This document shows positions 36,646 to 47,240 of a stretch of 64,000 nt of DNA, piece after piece. How positions within the stretch are numbered: position 1 is the stretch's first letter; each line of letters starts with the position of its first letter. The notes beneath the pieces were generated by a model. It worked only from the letters and a program-made list of their open reading frames with translations, was not told the DNA's origin and did not search any database. Origin of the DNA: Fredericiella sp038205395 (GTDB lineage Bacteria > Chloroflexota > Anaerolineae > Caldilineales > Caldilineaceae); assembly GCA_038205395.1 (NCBI GenBank), contig JBBRBX010000015.1:1-64000 (forward strand), given 5' to 3'. The position numbers were made by a program, and so were the translations under genes.

Positions 36646-39322
36646 GACGTTTCACGCGAACCAGATTTTGTGTTATCTGCTCAAAGGTGTCATCGTGGCT
36701 GATGACAAAAAGCTGGCGAAAGCCTTTGATATGCATCACTTGATGGGCCAGCGCTTCACGACGGACACCGTCTAGATTAGCAGTGGGTTCGTCGAAGAAG
36801 GCGATGTCGATATTGCTGATTTCACGGACTAAGGCCAGGCGAACGGCGAGCGCTGCACTCATCTGTTCGCCACCGGACAACTGCAGAAATTGGCGAGTAG
36901 TTCCCTCCACCTCTAGTGTAATCCCGTAGTCTTCGTTCCAGCAAAGCAGGCGGCTGAAATCCTGCATCAACTCGCCGAAGATTTGCGTGGCGGCACTGCT
37001 GATCTGGCGGATCAGCGCCTGGGTAATATAGGGGCCGCTCTGTTTGAGCAGGCTGCGCACCGCTTCCAAAGCGTCGGCTTGCGACCGCAGTTTGCGCTGC
37101 GCCGCTTCCAACTCCTCTAACTCAGCTTGCTGCGCCTGCAGCGCCGTGATTTCCGCCTGCGACCGCACCTGTTCCTGCTCAAGCAGGCTCCGGCGCGCTT
37201 GCATGCCGCCTACCTCACCGCGCAGCATCTGATCTTCGGATAATATACCCGTATACTCTCCGGGGTCAAGCTTGGCGCTAACTGATGCAAGCTGTCCCTC
37301 AACCTCCGCCAGCGCCTTTTGCGCCTGTTCCTGCGCGGTCAGCAACTCATCGCGCTGCTTGTGGCGCTCGCTGAGCGCGTCTGCCTGGCGGCGAAACGAC
37401 AAGACTGCCTGGAAGGCCGCCTGGTGTTCCTGCAGGCTGCGCTCGACCGCGGCCATGTCGGCGTCCAGCCCTTCCAGCGCCGCCAATGCCTGGTCGACCG
37501 TCGCCAACTGCTGGGCCGCCTGCGCCTGCTGCTGCGCCAATTGCTTCCCTCTGGCTTCCACTGCGGCGCGCTCCCCGGCCTGCTGCGCCGCCACGGCTCG
37601 CTGCTGGCGCGGATCCTGCAGCTGCGCCAGTTCCTCGCCCAAGGCGGCGGCGCGCTGTTCTGCGCTTTGCAGGGCCGTCTGCGCCGCCTGGCTCTCCTGC
37701 ACAGCCGCCAGCGCCTGGGCGATGCGCTGCTGCGTCTCCTGCAGTTCATCGGCACGCGGCAGCGTGCGCTGGGTGTCGAGCAGCCGCTTGTGCTGATTCA
37801 CTGCCTCTTTTAAGCCGGCGTCAGCCTGCCTGGTGCTTGTCTGGAGAGTGGCATACGCCTGGCGCAGCTCCTGCAGCCGCTTTGCATTGCGCGCCAGCAT
37901 CCGCTCGCGGTGCTCTGGGCTGAGTGGCTGCTCGCACACCGGGCACTGCGCCGTCTGCACCGACTCCAATGCCTCGTTCTGGCGCTTGAGTTCCGTCGCG
38001 TTGGCTTGCAGCGTGCCTTGTTCGCCGCTGTACTGGGTGACGCGCTCGCGCAGCGCTGCTATCTGCTGTTCCAGCGTCTGCACTTCCTGCTGCACCGTCT
38101 CGGCCTGGTCAAGCTGCCGCACCAGCTTCTGCGCCTGCTCCTCAAGCTGCTGCAGCCGTTTCTGTTCGATCTCCAGCCGCCTGGCCACTTCCTGCTGCCG
38201 CGCGCGTTCTTTCTGCGCCTCCGCCAGCGCCTGTTCTAGTTGCGCCTGCTGCGCTACGGCGGGGGTTAGCGCCAGCACTTGCTGCTCGGCGGCGGTGATG
38301 CGCGCAATCTGCTCGCCCAGGCGCGCCAGCTCCGACTGCGCCAGCGCCGCCAGCTTGTCGGCGGTGGCCCGCTCTTCGCGCAGACGGTGGCGTTGGCGCA
38401 GCGTCTGGTCCAATTCAACGCGCCGGTGCTGTGCTTCTGCGTAGCGGTCGTGCCCCTGCTGGTTGGCTTGCACGGTCGCGCGCGCTTGTTCGGCCTCCGC
38501 CACCAGCCGTTCCGCCTCTGCCGCCTGTGCGACCATCGTTTTTGTGCGTTCACCCTGCCGCGCCCGCTCCACAGAGAATTTGTCCACCTGCGCCCGCAGC
38601 GCATCCAGTTCGTTTTTACGTGCCTGAATGCTTTCCAGCCTACGGCGCAAATCGGCAGTGGTCTGTTCGACGCTGCGCAGCTCCTCTGTGCGCTCCCACA
38701 CAGCCGACTCCAACTGCGGCAGCCGTTCCAGCCTAGCGGCCAGCACGGCGCTCTCTTGCGCCAGCGCCTGTTGGCGCTCCAGCAGCAGGGTGCGCGGCTC
38801 GCGCAGCTTTTCGACCGCCGTTCGATACTCGTCCACCTGGAGCAGCGCATCGAAGATCGTCTTGCGCTGGGACGGCTGCTGCAGAAATGCCGCCGTCAGC
38901 GTGCCCTGCGGCACGCCGATGGCATCGGCAAATAAGCGGCTGAGATCGACCGTCGCATCGGCGCCCAACTGCCGGCGCACAAAAGCCAGTACATCCACCT
39001 TGCCTTCGCACAGCTTGGCCTGCAGCTCCACGTCATACACCACATAGAGGTGCGAGCCGCCCAGGCGGCGCTCCACTCGATAGGGCCGCTCATCCATGCT
39101 GCCGATAAAAGTGACGGCGACTGTCCCCGTACGCGCGCCGGCGCGCAGAAAATCACTGGCTTTGTAGGTGAGGCTGTCGAACAGCGCAAAGCCGATCGCT
39201 TCAATCAGCGTACTTTTGCCTGCGCCGTTGTGGCCGACAATGGCGTTGACGCCGGGCGCAAACTCAACCAGCGCCTGCTCATAGCTTTTGATGTTTTCCA
39301 GTTCAACTTGCAGAATCAGCAT
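36608..39322 (-). CDS. sbcC: SbcC/Rad50-type SMC nuclease ATPase
   Basis: A 904-residue SMC-like protein. Walker A GHNGAGKST is at residues 30-38; long coiled coils rich in Gln/Ala/Arg occupy about 170-750 and are broken at the apex by a zinc hook CPVC (Cys460 and Cys463); the C-terminal half-ATPase has LSGGEQMSAALAVRLALV (signature) and IAFFDEPTANLD (Walker B). With SbcD it forms the Mre11-Rad50-type complex that trims DNA hairpins and protein-blocked double-strand ends. ATG 39322 (MLILQVELEN) was chosen because the fold starts there; it overlaps the SbcD gene by 20 bases. The 3' end overlaps the histidine kinase gene. Confidence 0.95.
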   Translation of the reverse strand: MLILQVELENIKSYEQALVEFAPGVNAIVGHNGAGKSTLIEAIGFALFDSLTYKASDFLRAGARTGTVAVTFIGSMDERPYRVERRLGGSHLYVVYDVELQAKLCEGKVDVLAFVRRQLGADATVDLSRLFADAIGVPQGTLTAAFLQQPSQRKTIFDALLQVDEYRTAVEKLREPRTLLLERQQALAQESAVLAARLERLPQLESAVWERTEELRSVEQTTADLRRRLESIQARKNELDALRAQVDKFSVERARQGERTKTMVAQAAEAERLVAEAEQARATVQANQQGHDRYAEAQHRRVELDQTLRQRHRLREERATADKLAALAQSELARLGEQIARITAAEQQVLALTPAVAQQAQLEQALAEAQKERARQQEVARRLEIEQKRLQQLEEQAQKLVRQLDQAETVQQEVQTLEQQIAALRERVTQYSGEQGTLQANATELKRQNEALESVQTAQCPVCEQPLSPEHRERMLARNAKRLQELRQAYATLQTSTRQADAGLKEAVNQHKRLLDTQRTLPRADELQETQQRIAQALAAVQESQAAQTALQSAEQRAAALGEELAQLQDPRQQRAVAAQQAGERAAVEARGKQLAQQQAQAAQQLATVDQALAALEGLDADMAAVERSLQEHQAAFQAVLSFRRQADALSERHKQRDELLTAQEQAQKALAEVEGQLASVSAKLDPGEYTGILSEDQMLRGEVGGMQARRSLLEQEQVRSQAEITALQAQQAELEELEAAQRKLRSQADALEAVRSLLKQSGPYITQALIRQISSAATQIFGELMQDFSRLLCWNEDYGITLEVEGTTRQFLQLSGGEQMSAALAVRLALVREISNIDIAFFDEPTANLDGVRREALAHQVMHIKGFRQLFVISHDDTFEQITQNLVRVKRHGSSSIIAAVES

Positions 39323-40622
39323 GTTCAATCGACTCCACCTGGGCGGCCAGTTCGTCAAGGACGGCAGACGCCGAGGCGCCGTTCAGAATGAGCTGTTTGA
39401 GGTTGATCGCCATCGCCGCCCACTGGCTGCTGTGCCCCGCGTAGCGCGCATCGCGGGCAAACAGCTCATCCAATACCTGCTGCTCCAGCGCAGCGCGGCT
39501 CAACGTGGCGTCCGGGCTGACCACGAAATCCGCCGCCTGCGTCAGATTTTTGACCAGAGCCACCAACGGCGGGGGGTGGAAGCACTCCCGGACGATGGCT
39601 TCAATAGCGGAGAGGTCCAGGGCACTGCGCTCAAAAGGCAGCATCCCCGTCAGATACAGTTCGATCACAGGCGGGAGGATGTCAAACGGTTGTTTGCCGG
39701 TGGCTTCGTCGGCCAATTCCGTGGCTTTGCGGCTCAAATAGGCGCGCAGCCGTTCGTGCAGCTCCTCCGGGGATTGGATGCGGTCGGTCTTGAAAGGGTA
39801 GAGACGGAAACAGCGGCGCCGATTGCGCCCCTGCTGCACTGTGTGGCATGGCTCCGCCGTCTGCGCTTTGCCCAGGTCAAGATCGACGATCAGATAGCCG
39901 CGCTCCTGCCAGTCGTTTTCGGCGATCGAGCAGTTTTCCGGGCTGCCGGGATTAAAGATCCAGTTGTCGACCTGAAAGGGCTTGTGAAAATGGCCCAACG
40001 CCACATAATCGATGTACGGGCGCAGCGGAGACCACTGGCGCGGCGTCACGCCCCCGGCTTTTTCATCCAACTGCCCTTCCACACCCGCATGTGCCACAAA
40101 GATGTTGTACCTGGCCGGCCCCGCCGGCAGTTGCGCCAGCGCCTCACTGTAGGTCTGGATGGCGATCACTGTGCCGGAGCCATAGTAGCGCAGACCATGC
40201 ACGCGCACCCCCTCGGTCAGATCGATGTAGGAACCCTGCCGTCGCTGCGCATCCCAGGCGCGCAACTGCGGCTTGCCGTCGGCAAATTCCGCATCCAACA
40301 GGATCAACAGATCCTGCAGCGAGAGAAACTTCATCCAGCCGATCGTCTCCTCATAATATGCCCGCTCATGGTTGCCTTCCACGGCAATGCAGGGGATGGC
40401 CGCTTTACGCAGCCGCTCCAGCCCGCGCATGGCCTGGTTGAGCGTCAGCGCATCGATCGCGCGCTTGTGAAACAAGTCGCCGGCCAAAATCACAAAGTCA
40501 ACCTGCTGCGCGATGGCCTGGTCAATCACCGCCAGAAAGGCGCGCCCGAAGTCGTTAAAGCGTTCTTTATGGCTGTATTGTTGATAGCCGAGGTGGATAT
40601 CGGCGCAGTGCAAAAAGCGCAT
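39303..40622 (-). CDS. sbcD: SbcD/Mre11-type nuclease
   Basis: A 439-residue calcineurin-like nuclease. Metal motifs: FLHCADIHLGY, VILAGDLFH, AVEGNHE, VAHAGVEG (H-x-G) and GHFH. A capping domain and a C-terminal region that binds the SbcC coiled-coil base follow. ATG 40622 was chosen over a longer frame because ADIHLG normally lies near residue 7. With the next gene it makes the SbcCD complex for repair of DNA ends. The gene is 94 bases after the GNAT gene. Confidence 0.95.
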   Translation of the reverse strand: MRFLHCADIHLGYQQYSHKERFNDFGRAFLAVIDQAIAQQVDFVILAGDLFHKRAIDALTLNQAMRGLERLRKAAIPCIAVEGNHERAYYEETIGWMKFLSLQDLLILLDAEFADGKPQLRAWDAQRRQGSYIDLTEGVRVHGLRYYGSGTVIAIQTYSEALAQLPAGPARYNIFVAHAGVEGQLDEKAGGVTPRQWSPLRPYIDYVALGHFHKPFQVDNWIFNPGSPENCSIAENDWQERGYLIVDLDLGKAQTAEPCHTVQQGRNRRRCFRLYPFKTDRIQSPEELHERLRAYLSRKATELADEATGKQPFDILPPVIELYLTGMLPFERSALDLSAIEAIVRECFHPPPLVALVKNLTQAADFVVSPDATLSRAALEQQVLDELFARDARYAGHSSQWAAMAINLKQLILNGASASAVLDELAAQVESIEHADSAS

Positions 40623-40716
40623 AGCGGTTTTCCAATGGTTGGGAATACACAAAGCCCGCACCGGCAACAATGCGCCGGCTGAAAACAAAATGCCAACGGC
40701 GGGTCTGGCTTGCTGT

Positions 40717-41760
40717 TTACGCCTCTGCTGTGCGCCCGTCGGAATGATCGGCGCTGACATGCTTGCGCATGGTCAGCAGCGTCCGCAGCGGGCGAAAGCC
40801 GTAAAACTGCACCATTTCCTGCGCCGCCGTGTGGTCACTGCTGAGGCTGATCTGAATCGGCCAGCGCGGGAAATCCTGTAAAGCGCCCAATGCCCAGCGC
40901 AGCAGCGCCAGGTCATAGTTTCCATAATGTTCAGGGCGCGCCCACAGCCCAATGCTGTGAACATCGCGCCAGCGCTGCGCTTTGAGCACAAGCGCCGCTT
41001 CAAAGCGGGGCGACACCTGCACGGCGCGCCGGAAGACCTTTTCCTGGCCAGTGACCCGCCGCAGCCACTCCCCCGCCTGCTGCTCAAAGGTCTGCTGAAA
41101 TTCGCTGTGGCGCAGCGCGCGCCACCACTGTTTTTGCGCGCCCAGTTGATGATTGGCCAGTTCATACAGCGGCTGCCAGTCGCCGGCTTGAAAGGTGGCC
41201 AGCTTGGGCAGTGTGCCCACCGCATCGATGTGCGGGGCGCGATCCACCCGCAGATCGACCATGCCGCCCACCTGCTCAAAGCCCAGCAGATCATACAGCC
41301 GCCGTGCGATCTCGTTGCGGGCGTAGACCTGCAGCACCGCCCATTGGCCGCGACAGTTGGCGACATGTTCCAGCGCCGCTTCCATCAGCCGCTTGGAAAG
41401 ACCCCGCCCGCGATGGCTGGGCGCCACCGCCACATTGGCGATCTGCCAGCGGCTGCCGGCGCGGTCAGCGCGCTGCACCGTGACATTGCCCACCACGCGA
41501 CCGGCGTCCACCCAGACATAGCCGCTGAGCATATCGTTGAACTCGCCTGTGCTGCGGTTCATCAAGCCGAGAAAGCCGCTGAAATGGCTCATAATGCGCA
41601 TTTCGCGCAGCGCGGCATTGCCGTTCTCGTCCAGTTCGCTAGCAAAGGCCACGGCGATCAACTCCGCCACCGCCCGCAGGTCGCGGCTGATGTCAAAGGG
41701 GCGCAGCCCTGTTTCTAATACCCGGTCATAGTCGCGGCCGGGAGCTTCGAGTACCGCCAT
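40717..41760 (-). CDS. GNAT-family acetyltransferase, possibly two-domain
   Basis: A 347-residue protein. Residues 20-170 form a standard GNAT fold: VGNVTVQ, then ANVAVAPSHRGRGLSKRLMEAAL (the acetyl-CoA loop R-G-x-G) and VYARNEIARRLYDLLGFEQVG. Residues 175-347 have a similar length and may be a second, degenerate GNAT fold (WRDVHSIGLWARPEHYGNYD, VQFYGFRPLRTLL) without the loop motif. The substrate is unknown: a small molecule, peptide or protein amine. GAGG precedes ATG 41760. It lies between grpE and sbcD on the same strand, with no sign of functional link. Confidence 0.82.
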   Translation of the reverse strand: MAVLEAPGRDYDRVLETGLRPFDISRDLRAVAELIAVAFASELDENGNAALREMRIMSHFSGFLGLMNRSTGEFNDMLSGYVWVDAGRVVGNVTVQRADRAGSRWQIANVAVAPSHRGRGLSKRLMEAALEHVANCRGQWAVLQVYARNEIARRLYDLLGFEQVGGMVDLRVDRAPHIDAVGTLPKLATFQAGDWQPLYELANHQLGAQKQWWRALRHSEFQQTFEQQAGEWLRRVTGQEKVFRRAVQVSPRFEAALVLKAQRWRDVHSIGLWARPEHYGNYDLALLRWALGALQDFPRWPIQISLSSDHTAAQEMVQFYGFRPLRTLLTMRKHVSADHSDGRTAEA

Positions 41761-41840
41761 GCAACCTCACGCAGATCGGCGTGACACGGACACCGGATGC
41801 GCCCATGATAAGCGACCAATCGCCCGTTGTAAGCGCCCTG

Positions 41841-42404
41841 CTAGCTGGCCACCCGCACCAGTGCCGGTCGCAGCACCTTGCCTTTGTGGGCGTAGCCGGC
41901 GCGCAAGCCGGCGATAATGTGGCCGCTGGGCACGGAATCACTCGCCTCGGCGCTGATCGCCTCATGCAGCGTAGGGTCAAACTCACCCTCTACGGCGATG
42001 ACCGTCACCCCTTCTTCGGCAAGAATATTGTGCAGCTTTTTCTGGATTTGACGGAAGCCTTCCACCCACGCTGCACCCGCCTCCAACTCCGCTGGCACAT
42101 GCGAAAACGCCAGGTCGAGATCGTCGATCACCGGCAGCAGGCGGTTGACAAGACGCGCCGAGGCGCGCTCGATCTCTTCGTTTAACTGGCTTTCCTGCCG
42201 CCGCCGGCTGTTTTGGAACTCGGCGGCCATGCGCTGGTTCTGGTCGAGCAGCTTATCCGCCCGTGCCCGTTCCTCTTCAACGGCTGCCGCCAGCCGGCTG
42301 ATTTCCGCCGCCTCTGCACTTTCCGCGCCTGTCTGTTTGTCCGTCTGCGCGTCCGGCGTCACAGCCGTCTCTTCTGCCGTTGGTTCAATCTTGCTTTCTT
42401 CCAT
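41841..42404 (-). CDS. grpE: Nucleotide exchange factor GrpE
   Basis: A 187-residue GrpE, the nucleotide exchange factor for the DnaK chaperone. The long helical N-part (EISRLAAAVEEERARADKLL) precedes MAAEFQNSRRRQE, then LLPVIDDLDLAF, VEGFRQIQKKLHNIL, and the beta-domain FDPTLHEAIS with GLRAGYAHKGKVLRPALVRVA. ATG 42404 replaces an in-frame TTG 12 bases upstream. It follows hrcA by 100 bases; the usual dnaK and dnaJ do not follow, a GNAT gene does. Confidence 0.95.
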   Translation of the reverse strand: MEESKIEPTAEETAVTPDAQTDKQTGAESAEAAEISRLAAAVEEERARADKLLDQNQRMAAEFQNSRRRQESQLNEEIERASARLVNRLLPVIDDLDLAFSHVPAELEAGAAWVEGFRQIQKKLHNILAEEGVTVIAVEGEFDPTLHEAISAEASDSVPSGHIIAGLRAGYAHKGKVLRPALVRVAS

Positions 42405-42504
42405 GATTATGCTCAACTATCTAGCTTACTTATTTGGATTGCGCCGGTTCTTCCCTGCCCTTCCTGATTCTTCCCGGCGCTGTCTGGTTATCCCTATATT
42501 TTGG

Positions 42505-43551
42505 TTACGACCCGTAGATGTCTTCCACCATCTCGCTCATCAGGCCGGAGACAAAGCGTACGGCGCCGATGCTGCGATCATACCACATTCGCACCGGGCC
42601 AATCACACCGAGCAGGCCGCTGATGTGATCTCCCGCACCGTAGCGGGCCACGATGATGCTGATGTCGCGCAGTTCGTCGTAGCGCCCATCGCCGGCAATC
42701 ACCACCTGTACTGCGCTGTGGCCTGCATACTGGTCGGCAATCTGTTCGATCAAAGCCGGCTGTTCCAATACCTGCACAATCTTGCGGGCGCTTTGCCCTT
42801 CGGCAAACTCCGGCAGGCGCAGCAGATCGGCCAGGCCATCGCGGAAGATCGGGCCGCTGCCCTGGTCGTCCAGCCGCTGCATGGCGTCCATCACCAGGAT
42901 CGCCACCTGGCGGGCAAAGGTGGAAAGGGGCGCGGCGTGTGCGCTGATGTCCGCCGCGTCACAGCCGCCCAGGTGGTCGTTGAGTTCGTTGCTGATGCGG
43001 CTCAGCTCATCCTGACCGATCTCTTCGTTGAGGTCGAGCAACTGCTGCTTGACCGTCCCTTCCTGCAGCACCAGAACCAGCAGCACTTTGGTGCTGTGGA
43101 TGTGCACCAGCTCCATATGTTTGAAGCGGCAGCGCGTGGAACGCGGCGCCGTTGCCAACGCCGCCCCATGCGAGGCGCGCGCCAGCACGGCTGTACTGAT
43201 GCGCAGCCACTGATCGACCTCCTGGCGCGCCTGGCTGAACTGGCTGCGGATCGCTTCCTGTTCAGCAGGCTGCAGCGCCGGCTCCGCCAGAAGATGGCGG
43301 ACAAAAAAGCGGAAGCCCAGGTCGGTCGGAATGCGCCCGGCGCTGGTGTGCGGATGCGTGAGCAGCCCCAGCTTTTCCAGCGCAGCCAGTTCATTGCGGA
43401 TCGTCGCCGGGCTTACGCCCACTTCATGGTGGCGGACAATCGCCGCGCTGCCCACCGGCTGCGCCGTCTCCACATATTCTTCAATGACAATACGCAGCAC
43501 CCAGCGCTGGCGGTCCGTCAATGCCTCAATCGAAAGCAAATCTTCAGCCAT
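42505..43551 (-). CDS. hrcA: Heat-inducible transcription repressor HrcA
   Basis: A 348-residue HrcA. The N-terminal winged helix (LTDRQRWVLRIVIEEYVETAQPVGS, quoted to VGSAAI, then VSPATIRNELAALEKLGLL with THPHTSAGRIPTD) is very characteristic; the C-terminal part holds the HrcA GAF-like domain, ending IGPVRMWYD-type (GVIGPVRM). HrcA represses chaperone genes by binding CIRCE (TTAGCACTC-9-GAGTGCTAA); I see no CIRCE before this gene or the one upstream. It begins 12 bases after the sugar transferase gene, suggesting read-through expression. Confidence 0.95.
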   Translation of the reverse strand: MAEDLLSIEALTDRQRWVLRIVIEEYVETAQPVGSAAIVRHHEVGVSPATIRNELAALEKLGLLTHPHTSAGRIPTDLGFRFFVRHLLAEPALQPAEQEAIRSQFSQARQEVDQWLRISTAVLARASHGAALATAPRSTRCRFKHMELVHIHSTKVLLVLVLQEGTVKQQLLDLNEEIGQDELSRISNELNDHLGGCDAADISAHAAPLSTFARQVAILVMDAMQRLDDQGSGPIFRDGLADLLRLPEFAEGQSARKIVQVLEQPALIEQIADQYAGHSAVQVVIAGDGRYDELRDISIIVARYGAGDHISGLLGVIGPVRMWYDRSIGAVRFVSGLMSEMVEDIYGS

Positions 43552-43563
43552 AGAACGCCTATT

Positions 43564-45013
<1,450 letters not shown>

Positions 45014-45033
<20 letters not shown>

Positions 45034-46129
45034 CGCGGCCGTATCTGCCTTCTTCCCCACTGGCTCCACTGGCGGGCGCCGCTCGCTGCGGAGCCGTGTT
45101 CTGCTTGTCCGAGATTCCCTTGCCAAGTTGTCCTTGATCCGCAGCGTGACCATAGCGCCACAGGTGGCGGCTGACGTCGATCCCGCCCTTGCCCACGATC
45201 CCCAGCAGAATCAGCTTGTCGAGCAGCGGGTTCGTGCTGCGCTGATAGTGCTTGCGGTAAAAGAGCCACATCGCTTCATAGAAATCGATGCGCGCCTTGG
45301 CGCTCTGGCGGCTGGACGCTTCTTTGACATGCAGGATTTCCACCTGCCCATTGTACCAGACTTCCCAGCCGCCATCTTTGATCCGTTTCGCCCAATCCAG
45401 ATCTTCCCCATACATAAAGAAGTTTTCGTCCAGCAGCCCGACCTGCTGGACAGCCTCGCGCCGCACCTGCATGTAGGCTCCCACCACAGAATCGACTGGG
45501 TGCACGGCATCTTCCGGCCAATATTCCAGATTGTAGGCATTGAAGCGGCGGCTGCGCGGAAAGAGCCGGCTCAAACCGGCCATGCGATAAAAAGAGACCT
45601 GCGGGGTGGGAAAGCTGCGCCGGCAGGCGCGATCCAGGCTGCCGTCCGGTCGCCGCACACGCGGCCCGGCGGCGCCGATAGCCGGATGCTCGTCCATAAA
45701 GCGCACCATCGCCGCCGGCGCACCCGGCGGCACAACCGTATCTGGGTTGAGCAGCAGCACATAGCGCGGCAGTTCTCCTGCCGCCTGGCCGGACGCCGGC
45801 AACTGGCCGGTTGGCGCCGGCTGCCCGCCAAAGCCCAGGGCGTGCAGGGCGACATTGTTGCCGGCACTGTAGCCGATATTGGCGGGGTTGGCGATAATTT
45901 CCGTGGCGGGAAACTCCCGCTGCAGCATGGCGACGCTGTCGTCGCTGCTGGCATTGTCCACCACCAGCACGCGCATCGACACGGCGGGCCGATCCGGCTG
46001 CAGCGAGTGCAGACAGTCGCGCAGCAAATCACAGGTATTGTAATTGAGTATCACAATGGCCAAATCGCATGGCGCACCATTGGGTGGCCGATTGGCCATA
46101 GCTGCGGCTGCGACAGTCTTTTCCGGCAT
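45014..46129 (-). CDS. Family 2 glycosyltransferase, WbbL/rhamnosyltransferase-like
   Basis: A 371-residue GT-A enzyme: VILNYNTCDLL, VLVVDNASSDDS, NIGYSAGNN, LLLNPDTVVP, SVVGAYMQVRREA and FMYGEDLDWAKRIKDGGW (catalytic E-D-L-D). Its overall pattern is like the GT2 gene at 33128, suggesting the same subfamily. An Ala/Gly/Gln-rich tail of about 60 residues overlaps the start region of the sugar transferase gene. The ATG at 46129 is the frame's first. It and the sugar transferase form an exopolysaccharide pair transcribed toward hrcA. Confidence 0.9.
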
Positions 46130-46282
46130 GGGCTTCCCTCACCGCGGCATCGGCGGCGAACTGAACCGCCATTCTACCATGTGGCCCCGCGCGCGGTCAA
46201 AGCCGGAGCGCAAGTGGTCCTCGCCTGCTCCACCTGTATCCGCTCCTCCGGCGGGTCTGCACGGCTGCTAAGCAATTGCCTG

Positions 46283-47179
<897 letters not shown>

Positions 47180-47240
47180 ACAAGTTCCAGTCGCTCGACA
47201 ATTCAGGCAATGTTTTCCCATAATGGTATCATAGGCCCCC

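Noticed and set aside
40661..40678. CCGGC-8-GCCGG hairpin between the GNAT and sbcD genes
   Set aside because: The stem is only five pairs, with no T-run, too weak to call a terminator.
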